Of a DNA stretch of 38,987 bases, positions 21,530-28,966 are shown piece after piece (position 1 is the first letter of the stretch; each line of letters starts with the position of its first letter). Both the position numbers and the translations under genes were made by a program. Below the pieces are notes generated by a model that did not search any database, was not told the origin of the DNA, and was given only the letters and a program-made list of their open reading frames with translations. The stretch comes from a virus. Where the stretch lies: IMG/VR virus record IMGVR_UViG_3300044712_001434, positions 1-38,987 of that record, one strand, 5' to 3'.

Positions 21530-23772
21530 TGAAATTCTCAGACATCGTCAATCGCGAAAACGGAACGAAAATTGCGTACTCGTGGTTTAACTCTTTAAGA
21601 GATGCCGGAGTACGAGCGGAGGATATTGCTGATGCAGCAGCTGCAAACGCCACAGCCGCCGCAGCGTCAGCCACAAGCACAGCGAGCGCTGTCGCGACTC
21701 ACGAGGCCGATACGACCAATATTCACGGCATCGCGGATACATCAGCTCTTGCTACGAAAGCCGGTGCCGAAGTTCTCACCAACAAAGACATCGACGGCGG
21801 AACTGCTTCGAACACAAGCCGCATTACGCTTCCCAAGAACACGAAAGCAAATCTCGATGGCCTCGCTCGCAAAGAAGCAACGATTGTTTATGCGACAGAC
21901 CAAGCGAAAGCCTACCTCGATACCGGCTCAACCCTTATTCCTGTAGGCTCTGGCTCGGGAAGCAGCGGTGTAAACTACGTTAACGACGATGATTCAAACT
22001 TTGAGAACGGCATCGGATCTTGGGCTACTGATAATGGATCGGGTTCTGCCTCGACAGTTTTGTCACTGGCATCTGAGACGACAAACATCCTTCGCGGATC
22101 GAAGTCTCTAAAGATTGCCAAGTCTGCGTCGTCGGCAAGCGGTCACTTCGCGAAAGTCTCATCTAAGACAATCGACGTGGCAGACAGAGGCAAGGTCCTT
22201 TGGGGCTCACTCGAGGGGAATTTCACTGACGCAAACTATGCATCGGGTGACCTAACTATTGAGGCGTATGACCTGACGAATGCCGCTGTAATTCCGGCGT
22301 ATGTCGAGGGTGGAACAAGTGGCGCGTTCAACTCTGGCAAGGGCCAGTACATTTTTAGAATCGCGACTTCAACAACAACGGCAAGCATTCAGGTCAGAAT
22401 CAAAGGAAACTCAACCAACGCGGCGGCGTATAACGTCTACGTTGATGACGTGAAATTCGGGCCGCAAGAGTATGTGATTGGGTTTTCTGGAAGCGACTGG
22501 CAAGACCTAACCAAATTTGGCACGATTGAATACCGAGGCGGCTCAAACGGATCTCTTTACACAAACCTGTCAACAACCTATGCAAAGGCTCGTAGGGTTG
22601 GCGACACGCTTGAGATCAACGTCCGCGTGGCGGCAACTGGTTTGCCTGGCACTGGCACTGGCGCGCTCCAGTTGGTTATCAACGGCATCCAAATCGACAC
22701 CGACAAATATGGAACGCAAACCGACTCTTATCAGGACAGCGTTGTTTTTGTTGATTCATCGGCTGGCCTCGCTTTTAGTGGCAGTGCGCGGGCGTACAAT
22801 CAATCAGGCGGAATTTGGATTCTAGGTCAGATAGTCGGACCGTCCGGTTCGGCTGCTACATTTAGTCCAAGCGGTTCTTCGCCGGTTGTTTGGGCAAGTG
22901 GCGACTATCTCGTTTTCAAGGCGAGCTTCCCAATCGCTACTTGGGTTAGCGGCACCATCCTATCAAACTCTCGCGTGGAGTACGCCTACAACTCAAGCAC
23001 AAGCACGACGAGTGACTCTACAAGCTTTGGTTATGGCTCTGGTGGTGTAGTATTTCAATCGTTCGCGCCAGCTGGAACTGGCAACGTATCAAAGCGTGTA
23101 CGCTTCCAAAACACGATCGGTGTCACTGACAAACTTTGGATCGAGACTGATTGCGGCACTTCGGGCGCGCGGTGGGTTAGCTTTACAGATCGATTCGGAG
23201 GGTTCGGAACTAACAACACCATTTCGTGGGGTGTGAAGTTTTCGATTATCAATGCCACCGATGTTGACGTGTATTTCTACAATCAGATAACCGCCACTAC
23301 AGGCGACGCATGGTCTGGCATCACGTCATGGAAATGGCGTCTGTGTAAGGCATCAAACCCGCTCGGGGTTGAGACGGCGACGAAAGAGTTTATTCAGGCC
23401 CGCGTAACCTCAGCGACCAACTGGCCCGTCGCAGTAAGCACTTATGGCGACCTTACTAGCATACCGCTTACACCAGGCGAATGGGATCTCACTGGTATTG
23501 TCGGTACATTCAATAACGGCGCTGTCACGTCGACCATCATGACAATCGGTATCAGCACAACGTCCGGCAACAGCGGCACTGGCTTGGTTCGAAACGATAG
23601 CTTCAACGAACTAACACTCAACCAAGCCTCGGGAGCTCGGGCAACTCTCATAGTTCCGAACTTCAGAGTCAGCGTTACAGCGCCGACAACGTACTACCTA
23701 AAGGGAACCGTTGACGGGAGCGTGACCAATCTCCAATACGCCTGCCGCCTATCGGCTCGGAGGATCCCATGA
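21529..23772 (+). CDS. Large tail fibre / receptor-binding protein, 747 aa
   Basis: The N-terminus (IVNRENGTKIAYSWFNSLRD) matches the preceding fibre's start, a likely common tail attachment site. An Ala-rich coiled coil (about 34-60) and the shaft-like TNIHGIADTSALATK then AGAEVLTNKDIDGGTASNTS follow. From about 150 a carbohydrate-binding-like domain begins (FENGIGSWATDNGSGSASTV), then several beta, Gly/Ser/Thr-rich domains to the end. Such modules usually bind host surface sugars. It overlaps the neighbours at both ends. There is no esterase or lyase motif I can see. Confidence 0.75.
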   Translation: MKFSDIVNRENGTKIAYSWFNSLRDAGVRAEDIADAAAANATAAAASATSTASAVATHEADTTNIHGIADTSALATKAGAEVLTNKDIDGGTASNTSRITLPKNTKANLDGLARKEATIVYATDQAKAYLDTGSTLIPVGSGSGSSGVNYVNDDDSNFENGIGSWATDNGSGSASTVLSLASETTNILRGSKSLKIAKSASSASGHFAKVSSKTIDVADRGKVLWGSLEGNFTDANYASGDLTIEAYDLTNAAVIPAYVEGGTSGAFNSGKGQYIFRIATSTTTASIQVRIKGNSTNAAAYNVYVDDVKFGPQEYVIGFSGSDWQDLTKFGTIEYRGGSNGSLYTNLSTTYAKARRVGDTLEINVRVAATGLPGTGTGALQLVINGIQIDTDKYGTQTDSYQDSVVFVDSSAGLAFSGSARAYNQSGGIWILGQIVGPSGSAATFSPSGSSPVVWASGDYLVFKASFPIATWVSGTILSNSRVEYAYNSSTSTTSDSTSFGYGSGGVVFQSFAPAGTGNVSKRVRFQNTIGVTDKLWIETDCGTSGARWVSFTDRFGGFGTNNTISWGVKFSIINATDVDVYFYNQITATTGDAWSGITSWKWRLCKASNPLGVETATKEFIQARVTSATNWPVAVSTYGDLTSIPLTPGEWDLTGIVGTFNNGAVTSTIMTIGISTTSGNSGTGLVRNDSFNELTLNQASGARATLIVPNFRVSVTAPTTYYLKGTVDGSVTNLQYACRLSARRIP

Positions 23773-24134
23773 AGTGCGTAGTACGTGATCTAAATGACCC
23801 GACAAAACTCAAGGTCGAAGAGGTTGAAGGCTTCGTGCCCTCGAATTTCGTCACCTTCGAAGTGCCGGCAGACGCTGATGACGGCGAACTCCTCGATCTC
23901 GAAACCTACACCGATAGAGACGGCGTTGAGAGAACTCGCGCGGTCGTGAGTGAAGCGAGAAAGCTCGCAAAGGCCTCAGCAAAAGAAGCAAGCAAGGCCG
24001 ATCAAGAAACGAAGCGTGCGGCAAAAGAGAATCGTCGCGCGCTGATCAAAGCGGCCAAGGGGAAGAAGCTCAAAGCTGCTGACCTTCCTGATTTGGTCGC
24101 GCTTCTGATTCAAGAAATCACGGATGAGGAATGA
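23769..24134 (+). CDS. Fibre-associated helical protein, 121 aa
   Basis: The start ATG overlaps the fibre stop (ATGA). The first 60 residues are a mixed beta part with ELLDLETYTDRDGVERTRAV. The rest is a very Lys/Ala-rich helix (SEARKLAKASAKEASKADQE, then TKRAAKENRRALIKAAKGKK), ending in acidic LLIQEITDEE. It may be a fibre chaperone or tail fibre assembly protein, by position only. Confidence 0.6.
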   Translation: MKCVVRDLNDPTKLKVEEVEGFVPSNFVTFEVPADADDGELLDLETYTDRDGVERTRAVVSEARKLAKASAKEASKADQETKRAAKENRRALIKAAKGKKLKAADLPDLVALLIQEITDEE

Positions 24135-24138
24135 GAAA

Positions 24139-24327
24139 ATGACAGGGCTTGAAATTTTACTATGGGTTTATCTTGGCGGAGCGACCTTCTTCGGTGGTGC
24201 AACAACAATCGGATGCTGGAACGAGCATGGAATTTCAAATGCGGAGTGCGCGGCGCTTGCCTCAGCCGTTGCGGTGACTTGGCCAGTTGCAGTCCCGGTG
24301 GCGATTTATTGGGGGTCTGCCAAATGA
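24139..24327 (+). CDS. Small two-helix membrane protein, holin candidate, 62 aa
   Basis: GAGGA lies eight bases ahead of the chosen ATG at 24139; an in-frame ATG at 24124 overlaps the previous gene. Hydrophobic segments run at about residues 4-24 (LEILLWVYLGGATFFGGATTI, one residue beyond shown) and 38-60, with a short loop containing Cys and charged residues. This is the right size and shape for a class II holin, at the front of the lysis cassette. No sequence family is recognised. Confidence 0.55.
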   Translation: MTGLEILLWVYLGGATFFGGATTIGCWNEHGISNAECAALASAVAVTWPVAVPVAIYWGSAK

Positions 24328-24354
24328 ACATCGAAATAACGGTTGAGGGTTGAG

Positions 24355-24564
24355 ATGCAGTTTGATCAGTTCGTCAGTTGGGCGTTTCAGGGTGTTATTA
24401 GCGGCGCGGTTATTTATGGCGTGGCGGAGATGAAGGGCTTGAGGACATCAATCGAGAGTCTCAATGCTAAGCTCGAACGAATAATCGAAAAAACAGATTG
24501 GCACGGCAAGGAACTTGATAAACACGACGAGCGCCTGAGGCGTCTCGAAATTGAAAAGGAGTAA
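24355..24564 (+). CDS. Membrane-anchored coiled-coil lysis-region protein, 69 aa
   Basis: One N-terminal hydrophobic segment (FVSWAFQGVISGAVIYGVA) is followed by a coiled coil (SLNAKLERIIEK, then HDERLRRLEIEKE). The form resembles small membrane proteins of phage lysis regions and also an inner-membrane spanin without its periplasmic Pro region. A nine-codon mini frame (24324-24353) bridges from the previous stop toward this ATG, perhaps helping ribosomes re-start. Function not proven. Confidence 0.55.
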   Translation: MQFDQFVSWAFQGVISGAVIYGVAEMKGLRTSIESLNAKLERIIEKTDWHGKELDKHDERLRRLEIEKE

Positions 24565-24566
24565 GT

Positions 24567-24725
24567 ATGCAGTGGTTTATTGAAAACGCAGGTGTGATTT
24601 TCGGCGTTCTCTTCGGCATCTCGGAAGTGCTTGGCCAGATCGACTCGATTAAACAAAACAACGTGTACGGCGTTGTGAAGAGCATTCTTAGCTCTCTCAA
24701 GGATCTTTTCACCAAGAAGGCTTGA
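24567..24725 (+). CDS. Small hydrophobic protein, holin-like, 52 aa
   Basis: AAAGGAG (24555-24561) precedes ATG 24567 after a five-base gap. The product starts MQWFIENAGVIFGVLFGISE and ends SILSSLKDLFTKKA. A single N-terminal membrane helix, a short loop and an amphipathic C-terminal helix with Lys end suit a short holin or anti-holin. It sits between two other membrane genes of the lysis region. Confidence 0.6.
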   Translation: MQWFIENAGVIFGVLFGISEVLGQIDSIKQNNVYGVVKSILSSLKDLFTKKA

Positions 24726-24727
24726 AC

Positions 24728-24997
24728 ATGATTTCGACGATACTGTCGATTGCTCTCGCCGTTTTCAAAGCGGTCCCTATCTTGAAAGAGGTATGGGACC
24801 AGCTTATCGCGCTGTACATTTCACGAGAGATTGCAGCCATGAAACAAGAGAACAAGGATGCAATCAGAAAGGCAATGGATGAACACGACCAACGAGACAT
24901 TGAAAAAGCGCTCGGCTCTAAGCGAGCTGGCGAGCATTCTGGTTCTACTGACACTGTCGTTGTCGACAGCCTTCCTAATGTCGGGATGCATAACTAG
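24728..24997 (+). CDS. Membrane/coiled-coil protein, inner spanin candidate, 89 aa
   Basis: The N-terminal 30 residues are hydrophobic to amphipathic (MISTILSIALAVFKAVPILK and following). A highly charged helix comes next (REIAAMKQENKDAIRKAMDE, then HDQRDIEKALGSKR). An anchored helix followed by a periplasmic coiled coil is the plan of Rz-type inner spanins, and a lipoprotein gene overlaps its 3' half in another frame, as Rz1 does Rz. The role is inference from arrangement. Confidence 0.5.
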   Translation: MISTILSIALAVFKAVPILKEVWDQLIALYISREIAAMKQENKDAIRKAMDEHDQRDIEKALGSKRAGEHSGSTDTVVVDSLPNVGMHN

Positions 24998-25229
24998 AGA
25001 CGAGATTGATGCTGTTATTTTTTTAAATAACGGCCCACTGCCAAGCGGAATTTGTGATCGAGAGCCAGAGCTAAAAAAGTATGGATTTTATCGAACGCTC
25101 AACAGCGGCAAGTTTGAATTCATGTCGTTCTGTCATCCGAAAGCAAACAAATTCCTTTCCGCTCGCGAGGATGATCTGAACGAGATACTCGATAAGACGC
25201 TGCCGAAGCAGCAGGGATTAAACCAATGA
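24879..25229 (+). CDS. Overlapping lipoprotein, outer spanin (Rz1-like) candidate, 116 aa
   Basis: This reading frame starts inside the previous gene in a different frame. It has a basic N-terminus, a hydrophobic stretch (SILVLLTLSLSTAFLMSG) and Cys in a lipobox (LMSGC), so it should be exported and lipidated. AAAGG lies a few bases before ATG 24879; ATG 24858 is an alternative. The overlap of a coiled-coil membrane protein with a lipoprotein is typical of Rz/Rz1 pairs, but this one is longer than usual and has two more Cys. Confidence 0.55.
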   Translation: MNTTNETLKKRSALSELASILVLLTLSLSTAFLMSGCITRDEIDAVIFLNNGPLPSGICDREPELKKYGFYRTLNSGKFEFMSFCHPKANKFLSAREDDLNEILDKTLPKQQGLNQ

Positions 25230-25948
25230 AAAACGTGAAAACATCATTCATCGCAAAGATGCTGGTCGTTCTTATCATGGCCATTTACGCCATGATTGCT
25301 TTCAGCTCATGCACGACAATGCCAACCACGGATCATCCGTCTACCGTATCAGTGAGTCCGACGCCGGGCCCGACACCTGTGCCAGCGTCGACCGCGCTCC
25401 CTATTTCGGAAGCGAATCCTAAGTTCGGGTATCTTCCGTTGTCATGGGAGAAGAATCATCCGGAGCGAGCGGCGTGGTCGAAGTCATTGATCGCTCAAGT
25501 CGTCGATGCGTGGTCACAACTCCGCGAGCCTAAAGACATGGATCGATTTTGTGCGAAGTACTCTTCACTCTTCACCGAACAGAGGATCAAAGTTTGGGCC
25601 GAGCTTTTCGTGGCCATGGCTTATTACGAATCTGGTTGGAACCCAAAGAGCGCATCTGTCGACGTTGGAACGAAAGACGATCGCGACACATGGAGCATCG
25701 GCCTTTGGCAGATGTCGGTCATCGATCAAGAGTCATATAAGCTGCCGCTCGGTTATAAGTACGAGCATTTGCTTGAGCCGGGTCCAAATGGAGACCTTGC
25801 AGTCCGCATCATGGCTCGGCAGATCGAACGTCGGGGGACGATTGTTGTCTCGTCGAGTCCGTATTGGGCGGTCATTAAAGAAGGCGGACGATACCAGAAA
25901 ATAAATCAGATCGCAGCGATGGTGAGCGCACTCCCGTTCTGCAAGTGA
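25226..25948 (+). CDS. Lipoprotein lytic transglycosylase-like (lysozyme-fold) enzyme, 240 aa
   Basis: The signal sequence MLVVLIMAIYAMIAFSS ends in a lipobox Cys (AFSSC). A Pro/Thr linker (about 38-63) is followed by an SLT-like catalytic core. WAELFVAMAYYESGWNPKSA holds the catalytic-type Glu of the YES motif, and WSIGLWQMSVID matches the usual GLxQ block. It would cut the sugar backbone of peptidoglycan, anchored to a membrane. A lipid anchor is unusual for a phage endolysin, so it may act from the membrane or be a virion-independent helper. ATG overlaps the upstream stop. Confidence 0.75.
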   Translation: MKNVKTSFIAKMLVVLIMAIYAMIAFSSCTTMPTTDHPSTVSVSPTPGPTPVPASTALPISEANPKFGYLPLSWEKNHPERAAWSKSLIAQVVDAWSQLREPKDMDRFCAKYSSLFTEQRIKVWAELFVAMAYYESGWNPKSASVDVGTKDDRDTWSIGLWQMSVIDQESYKLPLGYKYEHLLEPGPNGDLAVRIMARQIERRGTIVVSSSPYWAVIKEGGRYQKINQIAAMVSALPFCK

Positions 25949-25955
25949 GTAACCA

Positions 25956-26378
25956 ATGAAGCACGAAAATTCGGGTCATTGCCCTAAGTGCCAAGATATC
26001 CTCGATCGATATTCGGGTTTTAACGAAGATCTTCGCGAGTGGTTCGAAGAGTTTCAATCTGAATACCCAGAAGCGCACGTCTCATGCGCAGGGCGCGGGC
26101 GGGCAGACCAAGAAACGTGCTTCAAGTCAGGCGCATCGAGAGCGCACTTTGGCGAATCGGCGCACAATTGGAATTGTGCTATGGACCTGTTCGCGCTCAT
26201 TCCCCAGGCAAACACGATCTATCCGCGCGAGTGGTTTTACAACATTCTGGCTCCGAATCTGCCCGACTGGATTGAGTGGTATGGTCGAAAAGGGGCTGTA
26301 TTTTTTGAACTGCCACATATCGAGTTAAAGGGCTGGCGTGATCTCAGAAAGCAGATGAATATTCACTTGGTTGACTGA
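25956..26378 (+). CDS. M15-type peptidase endolysin, 140 aa
   Basis: The pattern SRAHFGESAHNWNCAMDLFA gives the His and Asp zinc ligands of the M15 (VanY/L-alanyl-D-glutamate peptidase) family. FFELPHIELKGW near the C-terminus gives the E-x-P-H motif with the last His ligand. It should cleave peptide cross-links in peptidoglycan. There is no signal peptide, so it needs a holin for export. Cys pair HCPKCQ near the N-terminus may bind another metal. It is the main endolysin candidate. Confidence 0.8.
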   Translation: MKHENSGHCPKCQDILDRYSGFNEDLREWFEEFQSEYPEAHVSCAGRGRADQETCFKSGASRAHFGESAHNWNCAMDLFALIPQANTIYPREWFYNILAPNLPDWIEWYGRKGAVFFELPHIELKGWRDLRKQMNIHLVD

Positions 26379-26406
26379 GAGAAGACGCCGGCGGAGAGAG
26401 GAGTAT

Positions 26407-26679
26407 ATGACCAAAAAAGTTCGTGAACTCACGCTTCGTGCTCTGGACGGCTCATCAAATCAGGAGCTCATACTGCACCTGTTTCATATCTCGCGTCATG
26501 CTCGGGCCGAAGAGCTCCTCGAATACATCACCATGAATCGGCTATGCGGATTGGAGTTGCTTTCGTTGATCCGCATCGAATTTGGCGGCTCTGTCTTAAA
26601 CTTCATGGCTGACATCGTGAAGCGAATCGACCGCGATATCATAAAACGACCGATCATCGTCGGCCGCGATTGGGCGTGA
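26407..26679 (+). CDS. Hypothetical protein at end of late operon, 90 aa
   Basis: AGAGGAG is well placed ahead of ATG 26407; an in-frame start at 26371 overlaps the endolysin gene. The protein is helical, with Arg/Leu-rich text such as ELILHLFHISRHARAEELLE, and no membrane span. No family was recognised. Its stop is one base from the end of the convergent lipoprotein gene and no terminator is visible between them, so late transcripts may run into that gene as antisense. Confidence 0.6.
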   Translation: MTKKVRELTLRALDGSSNQELILHLFHISRHARAEELLEYITMNRLCGLELLSLIRIEFGGSVLNFMADIVKRIDRDIIKRPIIVGRDWA

Positions 26680-26680
26680 A

Positions 26681-27052
26681 TCAGTGATATTCCGAGCAGG
26701 TGCTGTTGACGCAGAGATTGAGTGTGCCGGAAATATTTGAATACGTACCAGCACCGTTTAGGCCCGCGCACCCGGGATCGCCGGCTCCTCCGGAGTGATA
26801 AAGACACATCGAAAGCTCATATTCTCCGCCGCCGGGGGCTCCGTTAAACTCAGCATCACACACGCACTTCGCCCCATCTGAGAATGTAATCGTGACTTGG
26901 GATGTGTTGCCGAGTTTAACGCTCGTGAGATCGACTGACTTCGTTGCTCCAGCGTTGGACCATGAGTTCCAAATCATTTTGTGATCGGGCTGATAGTGAG
27001 CGCCACCGCAACCGCCAAGAAAAAGAGGAAGTACCAGCACAAGTAATTTCAT
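26681..27052 (-). CDS. Small Cys-rich lipoprotein, 123 aa
   Basis: The signal peptide MKLLVLVLPLFLGGC ends in a lipobox (LGGC), so it should be an outer- or inner-membrane lipoprotein. The mature part has six more Cys, in pairs such as KCVCDAEF and MCLYHSGGAGDPGC, which suggests disulfide bonds in the periplasm or outside. ATG 27052 is chosen with GGGGGTGG just upstream; ATG 27064 is an alternative. Lying leftward beyond the lysis genes, it looks like a lysogeny (moron) gene, possibly for superinfection exclusion or host change, which is inference. Confidence 0.65.
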   Translation of the reverse strand: MKLLVLVLPLFLGGCGGAHYQPDHKMIWNSWSNAGATKSVDLTSVKLGNTSQVTITFSDGAKCVCDAEFNGAPGGGEYELSMCLYHSGGAGDPGCAGLNGAGTYSNISGTLNLCVNSTCSEYH

Positions 27053-27093
27053 AGCCACCCCCATGATTGATTATCGGAGCAGGGGTGACTAAA

Positions 27094-27133
27094 TCGATAC
27101 GCTTAAGAAAACTTAAGCAGTTAGGTGTATCGA
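27094..27133. terminator. Compound hairpin between two leftward genes
   Basis: GCTTAAG and CTTAAGC pair exactly around AAAA (27101-27118). They are nested within TCGATAC (27094-27100) and GTATCGA (27127-27133), which also match. The structure follows the stop of the helical-repeat gene and precedes the lipoprotein gene on the minus strand. U-runs are weak, so it could be a terminator, a processing site or a binding site. Confidence 0.4.
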
Positions 27134-27840
27134 ATTAGGTCAGGAATGACCTGATTCTTTCGTTTTCTTGGCCTTGCCTTGTATTCGCGATTAGCTCGCT
27201 CAAGGAACTGAATGGCTCGCTCGAACTGAAAGTCGTAGTGCTCTCTGGGCAGGTGTGTTTCTCGCGCGCGCCTGAGGAGCTCCAGACCTTCTGCTTGACG
27301 TCCGGCCCTCCAGAATGCCTCACAGAGATGGGGTTTCAGTATTCCACGATCGGCGGCTGCATGGAGCATCTTGATCGCGTCTGCAAATCGTCCCTCGGCG
27401 GTGTAGATTTCCGTAAGATTCGCAAGGTATAGGCGGATCATGTCGGTTTTGCCCTGCGGGTCGACCGCGGCGATCTCGAGGAGCTCGGCGGAGTTTGGCT
27501 TGATCGCAAGAATGGCCTGTAGAAAGAGCTCATATTCCTCGATTGCGAATGGTCGAAACGCCGCCTTGCTGTAAAACCGATGAAATGCGAGCGGATAATT
27601 GAGCTGAGCGGCGATATAGCTTGGCTCTCGCACAAGAAGAGCGATCCAAGCACGAAGAAAGAGTTCGTGGTACTCCTCGATTTTCCCTATCTCGAGTTCT
27701 GGGAACTGACTCGCGAACACTCCTCGATCACTGGCCTCGATTACGACGCCCAAAAAATGCGTCTGCATTTCAAATTCAGAAAGGAATCGCGCGGCGGACC
27801 GTAGCCTATCAATGCTGACTCGGACTGGGGTGCTGGTCAT
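27121..27840 (-). CDS. Helical-repeat (TPR/BTAD-like) protein, 239 aa
   Basis: The whole protein is alpha-helical with repeats of about 34 residues, such as YELFLQAILAIKPNSAELLE, IYTAEGRFADAIKMLHAAAD and LCEAFWRAGRQAEGLELLRR. These are tetratricopeptide-like or bacterial transcriptional activator domain-like, and usually bind other proteins. The end is very basic (KARPRKRKNQ). ATG 27840 is chosen, although starts at 27873 or 27879 are possible and none has a clear ribosome site. No catalytic motif is visible. It may be a moron expressed in lysogens. Confidence 0.6.
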   Translation of the reverse strand: MTSTPVRVSIDRLRSAARFLSEFEMQTHFLGVVIEASDRGVFASQFPELEIGKIEEYHELFLRAWIALLVREPSYIAAQLNYPLAFHRFYSKAAFRPFAIEEYELFLQAILAIKPNSAELLEIAAVDPQGKTDMIRLYLANLTEIYTAEGRFADAIKMLHAAADRGILKPHLCEAFWRAGRQAEGLELLRRARETHLPREHYDFQFERAIQFLERANREYKARPRKRKNQVIPDLIRYT

Positions 27841-27935
27841 TGTTGGGCGACTCTTGTCCCGTGCGCAGGCCATCGTCAACGCATGACGCAGGTGCGCGAA
27901 TTTTGCGATCTCAGGTTGAGGCGGAATCTTGCTGG

Positions 27936-27966
27936 CTCTTCCTGTGGTTTCTTCCTACAGGAAGAG
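27936..27966. other. Perfect 10-bp inverted repeat in intergenic region
   Basis: CTCTTCCTGT (27936-27945) and ACAGGAAGAG (27957-27966) are exact inverted repeats around an 11-base loop rich in pyrimidine. It lies in the gap between the leftward helical-repeat gene and the rightward XRE gene starting at 28002. It could be an operator, a leader hairpin that hides the purine-rich GGAAGAGG, or an RNA structure. The remainder of this gap (27841-28001) shows no other gene. Confidence 0.4.
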
Positions 27967-28001
27967 GTGGCGACATTGCCCGCCGCCGATAATCGTCAGA
28001 A

Positions 28002-28247
28002 ATGGCTGCTCGTGACGAATCTGATTTCAACAAACAGGCATTCTTGCGGAAGCTCGGCACGCACATCGGCAAAGTGTGTCAGGCACAGGGCTACAGTGGT
28101 GATCGTGTGAATCTTGAGGCTGGCTTCTCAAGTGGCACTATGAGTAAGATCGTTTCAGGATTAGTAGATCCGAAGGCCACTACGCTTGCCAGAATCGCTG
28201 AAACGATCGGCGTGCCACTGAGTAAACTCACCGAGTTTAGAAAATAA
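28002..28247 (+). CDS. XRE-family HTH regulator, 81 aa
   Basis: The core NLEAGFSSGTMSKIVSGLVD then PKATTLARIAETIGVPLSKL is a full XRE (Cro/C1-type) helix-turn-helix. The N-terminus FLRKLGTHIGKVCQAQG provides helix 1. There is no effector or cleavage domain, so it is a simple DNA-binding protein. It points toward the repressor gene (convergent). It might act as a second regulator or antirepressor; target unknown. Confidence 0.75.
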   Translation: MAARDESDFNKQAFLRKLGTHIGKVCQAQGYSGDRVNLEAGFSSGTMSKIVSGLVDPKATTLARIAETIGVPLSKLTEFRK

Positions 28248-28441
28248 ATTTCGTGGGTCTCACCATGAGAATGCGTTGCTTAAGAGCTTCCGCAAGCTCC
28301 CTTAAACTCGTCTCGCTCAAAGTCATATCATATCGACTTAATTTATGTTTTTCGTTTTGAGACACTTTAGTTGAGCGAAATCGTTTCCGAGATTTATTGC
28401 ACTGAGAGGTGCGGAAATGAGACGCGCAGCTTTGAAGCGAA
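28248..28441. other. Intergenic region with inverted repeats between convergent regulators
   Basis: This 194-base gap has no convincing gene. It holds GAGCTT-CCGC-AAGCTC (a small hairpin) and an 8-base inverted pair TCGCTCAA (28313-28320) / TTGAGCGA (28371-28378) flanking an AT-rich stretch. A 29-codon minus-strand frame from 28326 to 28237 (MTLSETSLRELAEALKQ...) has no ribosome site. The gap may carry terminators for both converging genes or a small RNA. Confidence 0.35.
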
Positions 28442-28900
28442 TCAGGAAGTACGTGATTTTGATCCTTGATGAGATAGACGCAATTCCTCCAGAGCAGCCT
28501 CCGCCTTCTCATCCGAAAGATCGAGGACCTTCAGAGCCATCTCGCGCAGGTGTGGTTCTGCCTTTTCGAAAGCGTCGATTAGGGAGCTGTACGCATTGAG
28601 TTTTGCTGAGAGTTCCTTGTTCTCCTTCACCAGCTCCTGCATGGAATCTAGGAGTTTTTCGATGGTGGGGGACTGAGTCGGCGCAATATCGAGATTCTGG
28701 TAAAGATCTTCAGACGAGCAGCCAAGAGCTTGCGCGATAAGATCGATGCTGATTGCCTGTGGAGCCTGAGTGCCGGCCTCGATGCGGCTAATCGTTACAT
28801 TCGAGACCTTAGCAAGTTTTGATAAAGCAGTTTGCGAAAGTCCGAGGGCCTCCCTACGAGCACGAATATTTTTCCCAACGATTTTCGCAACAAAATTCAC
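28442..28900 (-). CDS. Phage repressor, XRE HTH plus coiled coil, 152 aa
   Basis: Residues 10-62 (IRARREALGLSQTALSKLAK then VSNVTISRIEAGTQAP) are a textbook XRE HTH. The part 80-120 (MQELVKENKELSAKLNAYSS) is a coiled coil for dimerisation, and a helical end follows. There is no LexA/C1-type protease domain, so induction would not be by RecA-aided self-cleavage. GTG start. It is divergent from a Cro-like gene across two matching operators, which strongly supports it being the lysogeny repressor. Confidence 0.85.
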   Translation of the reverse strand: MNFVAKIVGKNIRARREALGLSQTALSKLAKVSNVTISRIEAGTQAPQAISIDLIAQALGCSSEDLYQNLDIAPTQSPTIEKLLDSMQELVKENKELSAKLNAYSSLIDAFEKAEPHLREMALKVLDLSDEKAEAALEELRLSHQGSKSRTS

Positions 28901-28934
28901 AGCTTAAGCCTATCCGCAATCGTGCTTCTCTGCA

Positions 28935-28953
28935 TTAATCGAATTCCGATAAA
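28935..28953. promoter_or_regulatory. Operator 1 of the immunity region
   Basis: TTAATCGA-ATT-CCGATAAA is a near-palindrome (two 8-base half-sites, 3-base spacer) of the same form as the perfect site at 28967-28985. The centres are 32 bases apart, about three turns of DNA, so two repressor dimers could touch. It lies between the divergent repressor and Cro-like genes. Binding is inference. Confidence 0.65.
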
Positions 28954-28966
28954 ATTCCTGTACTTG

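Noticed and set aside
28442-28900. A self-cleaving C1/LexA-type repressor
   Set aside because: After the HTH there is a coiled coil and helices only; the Ser-Lys protease domain and its Ala-Gly cleavage site are absent.
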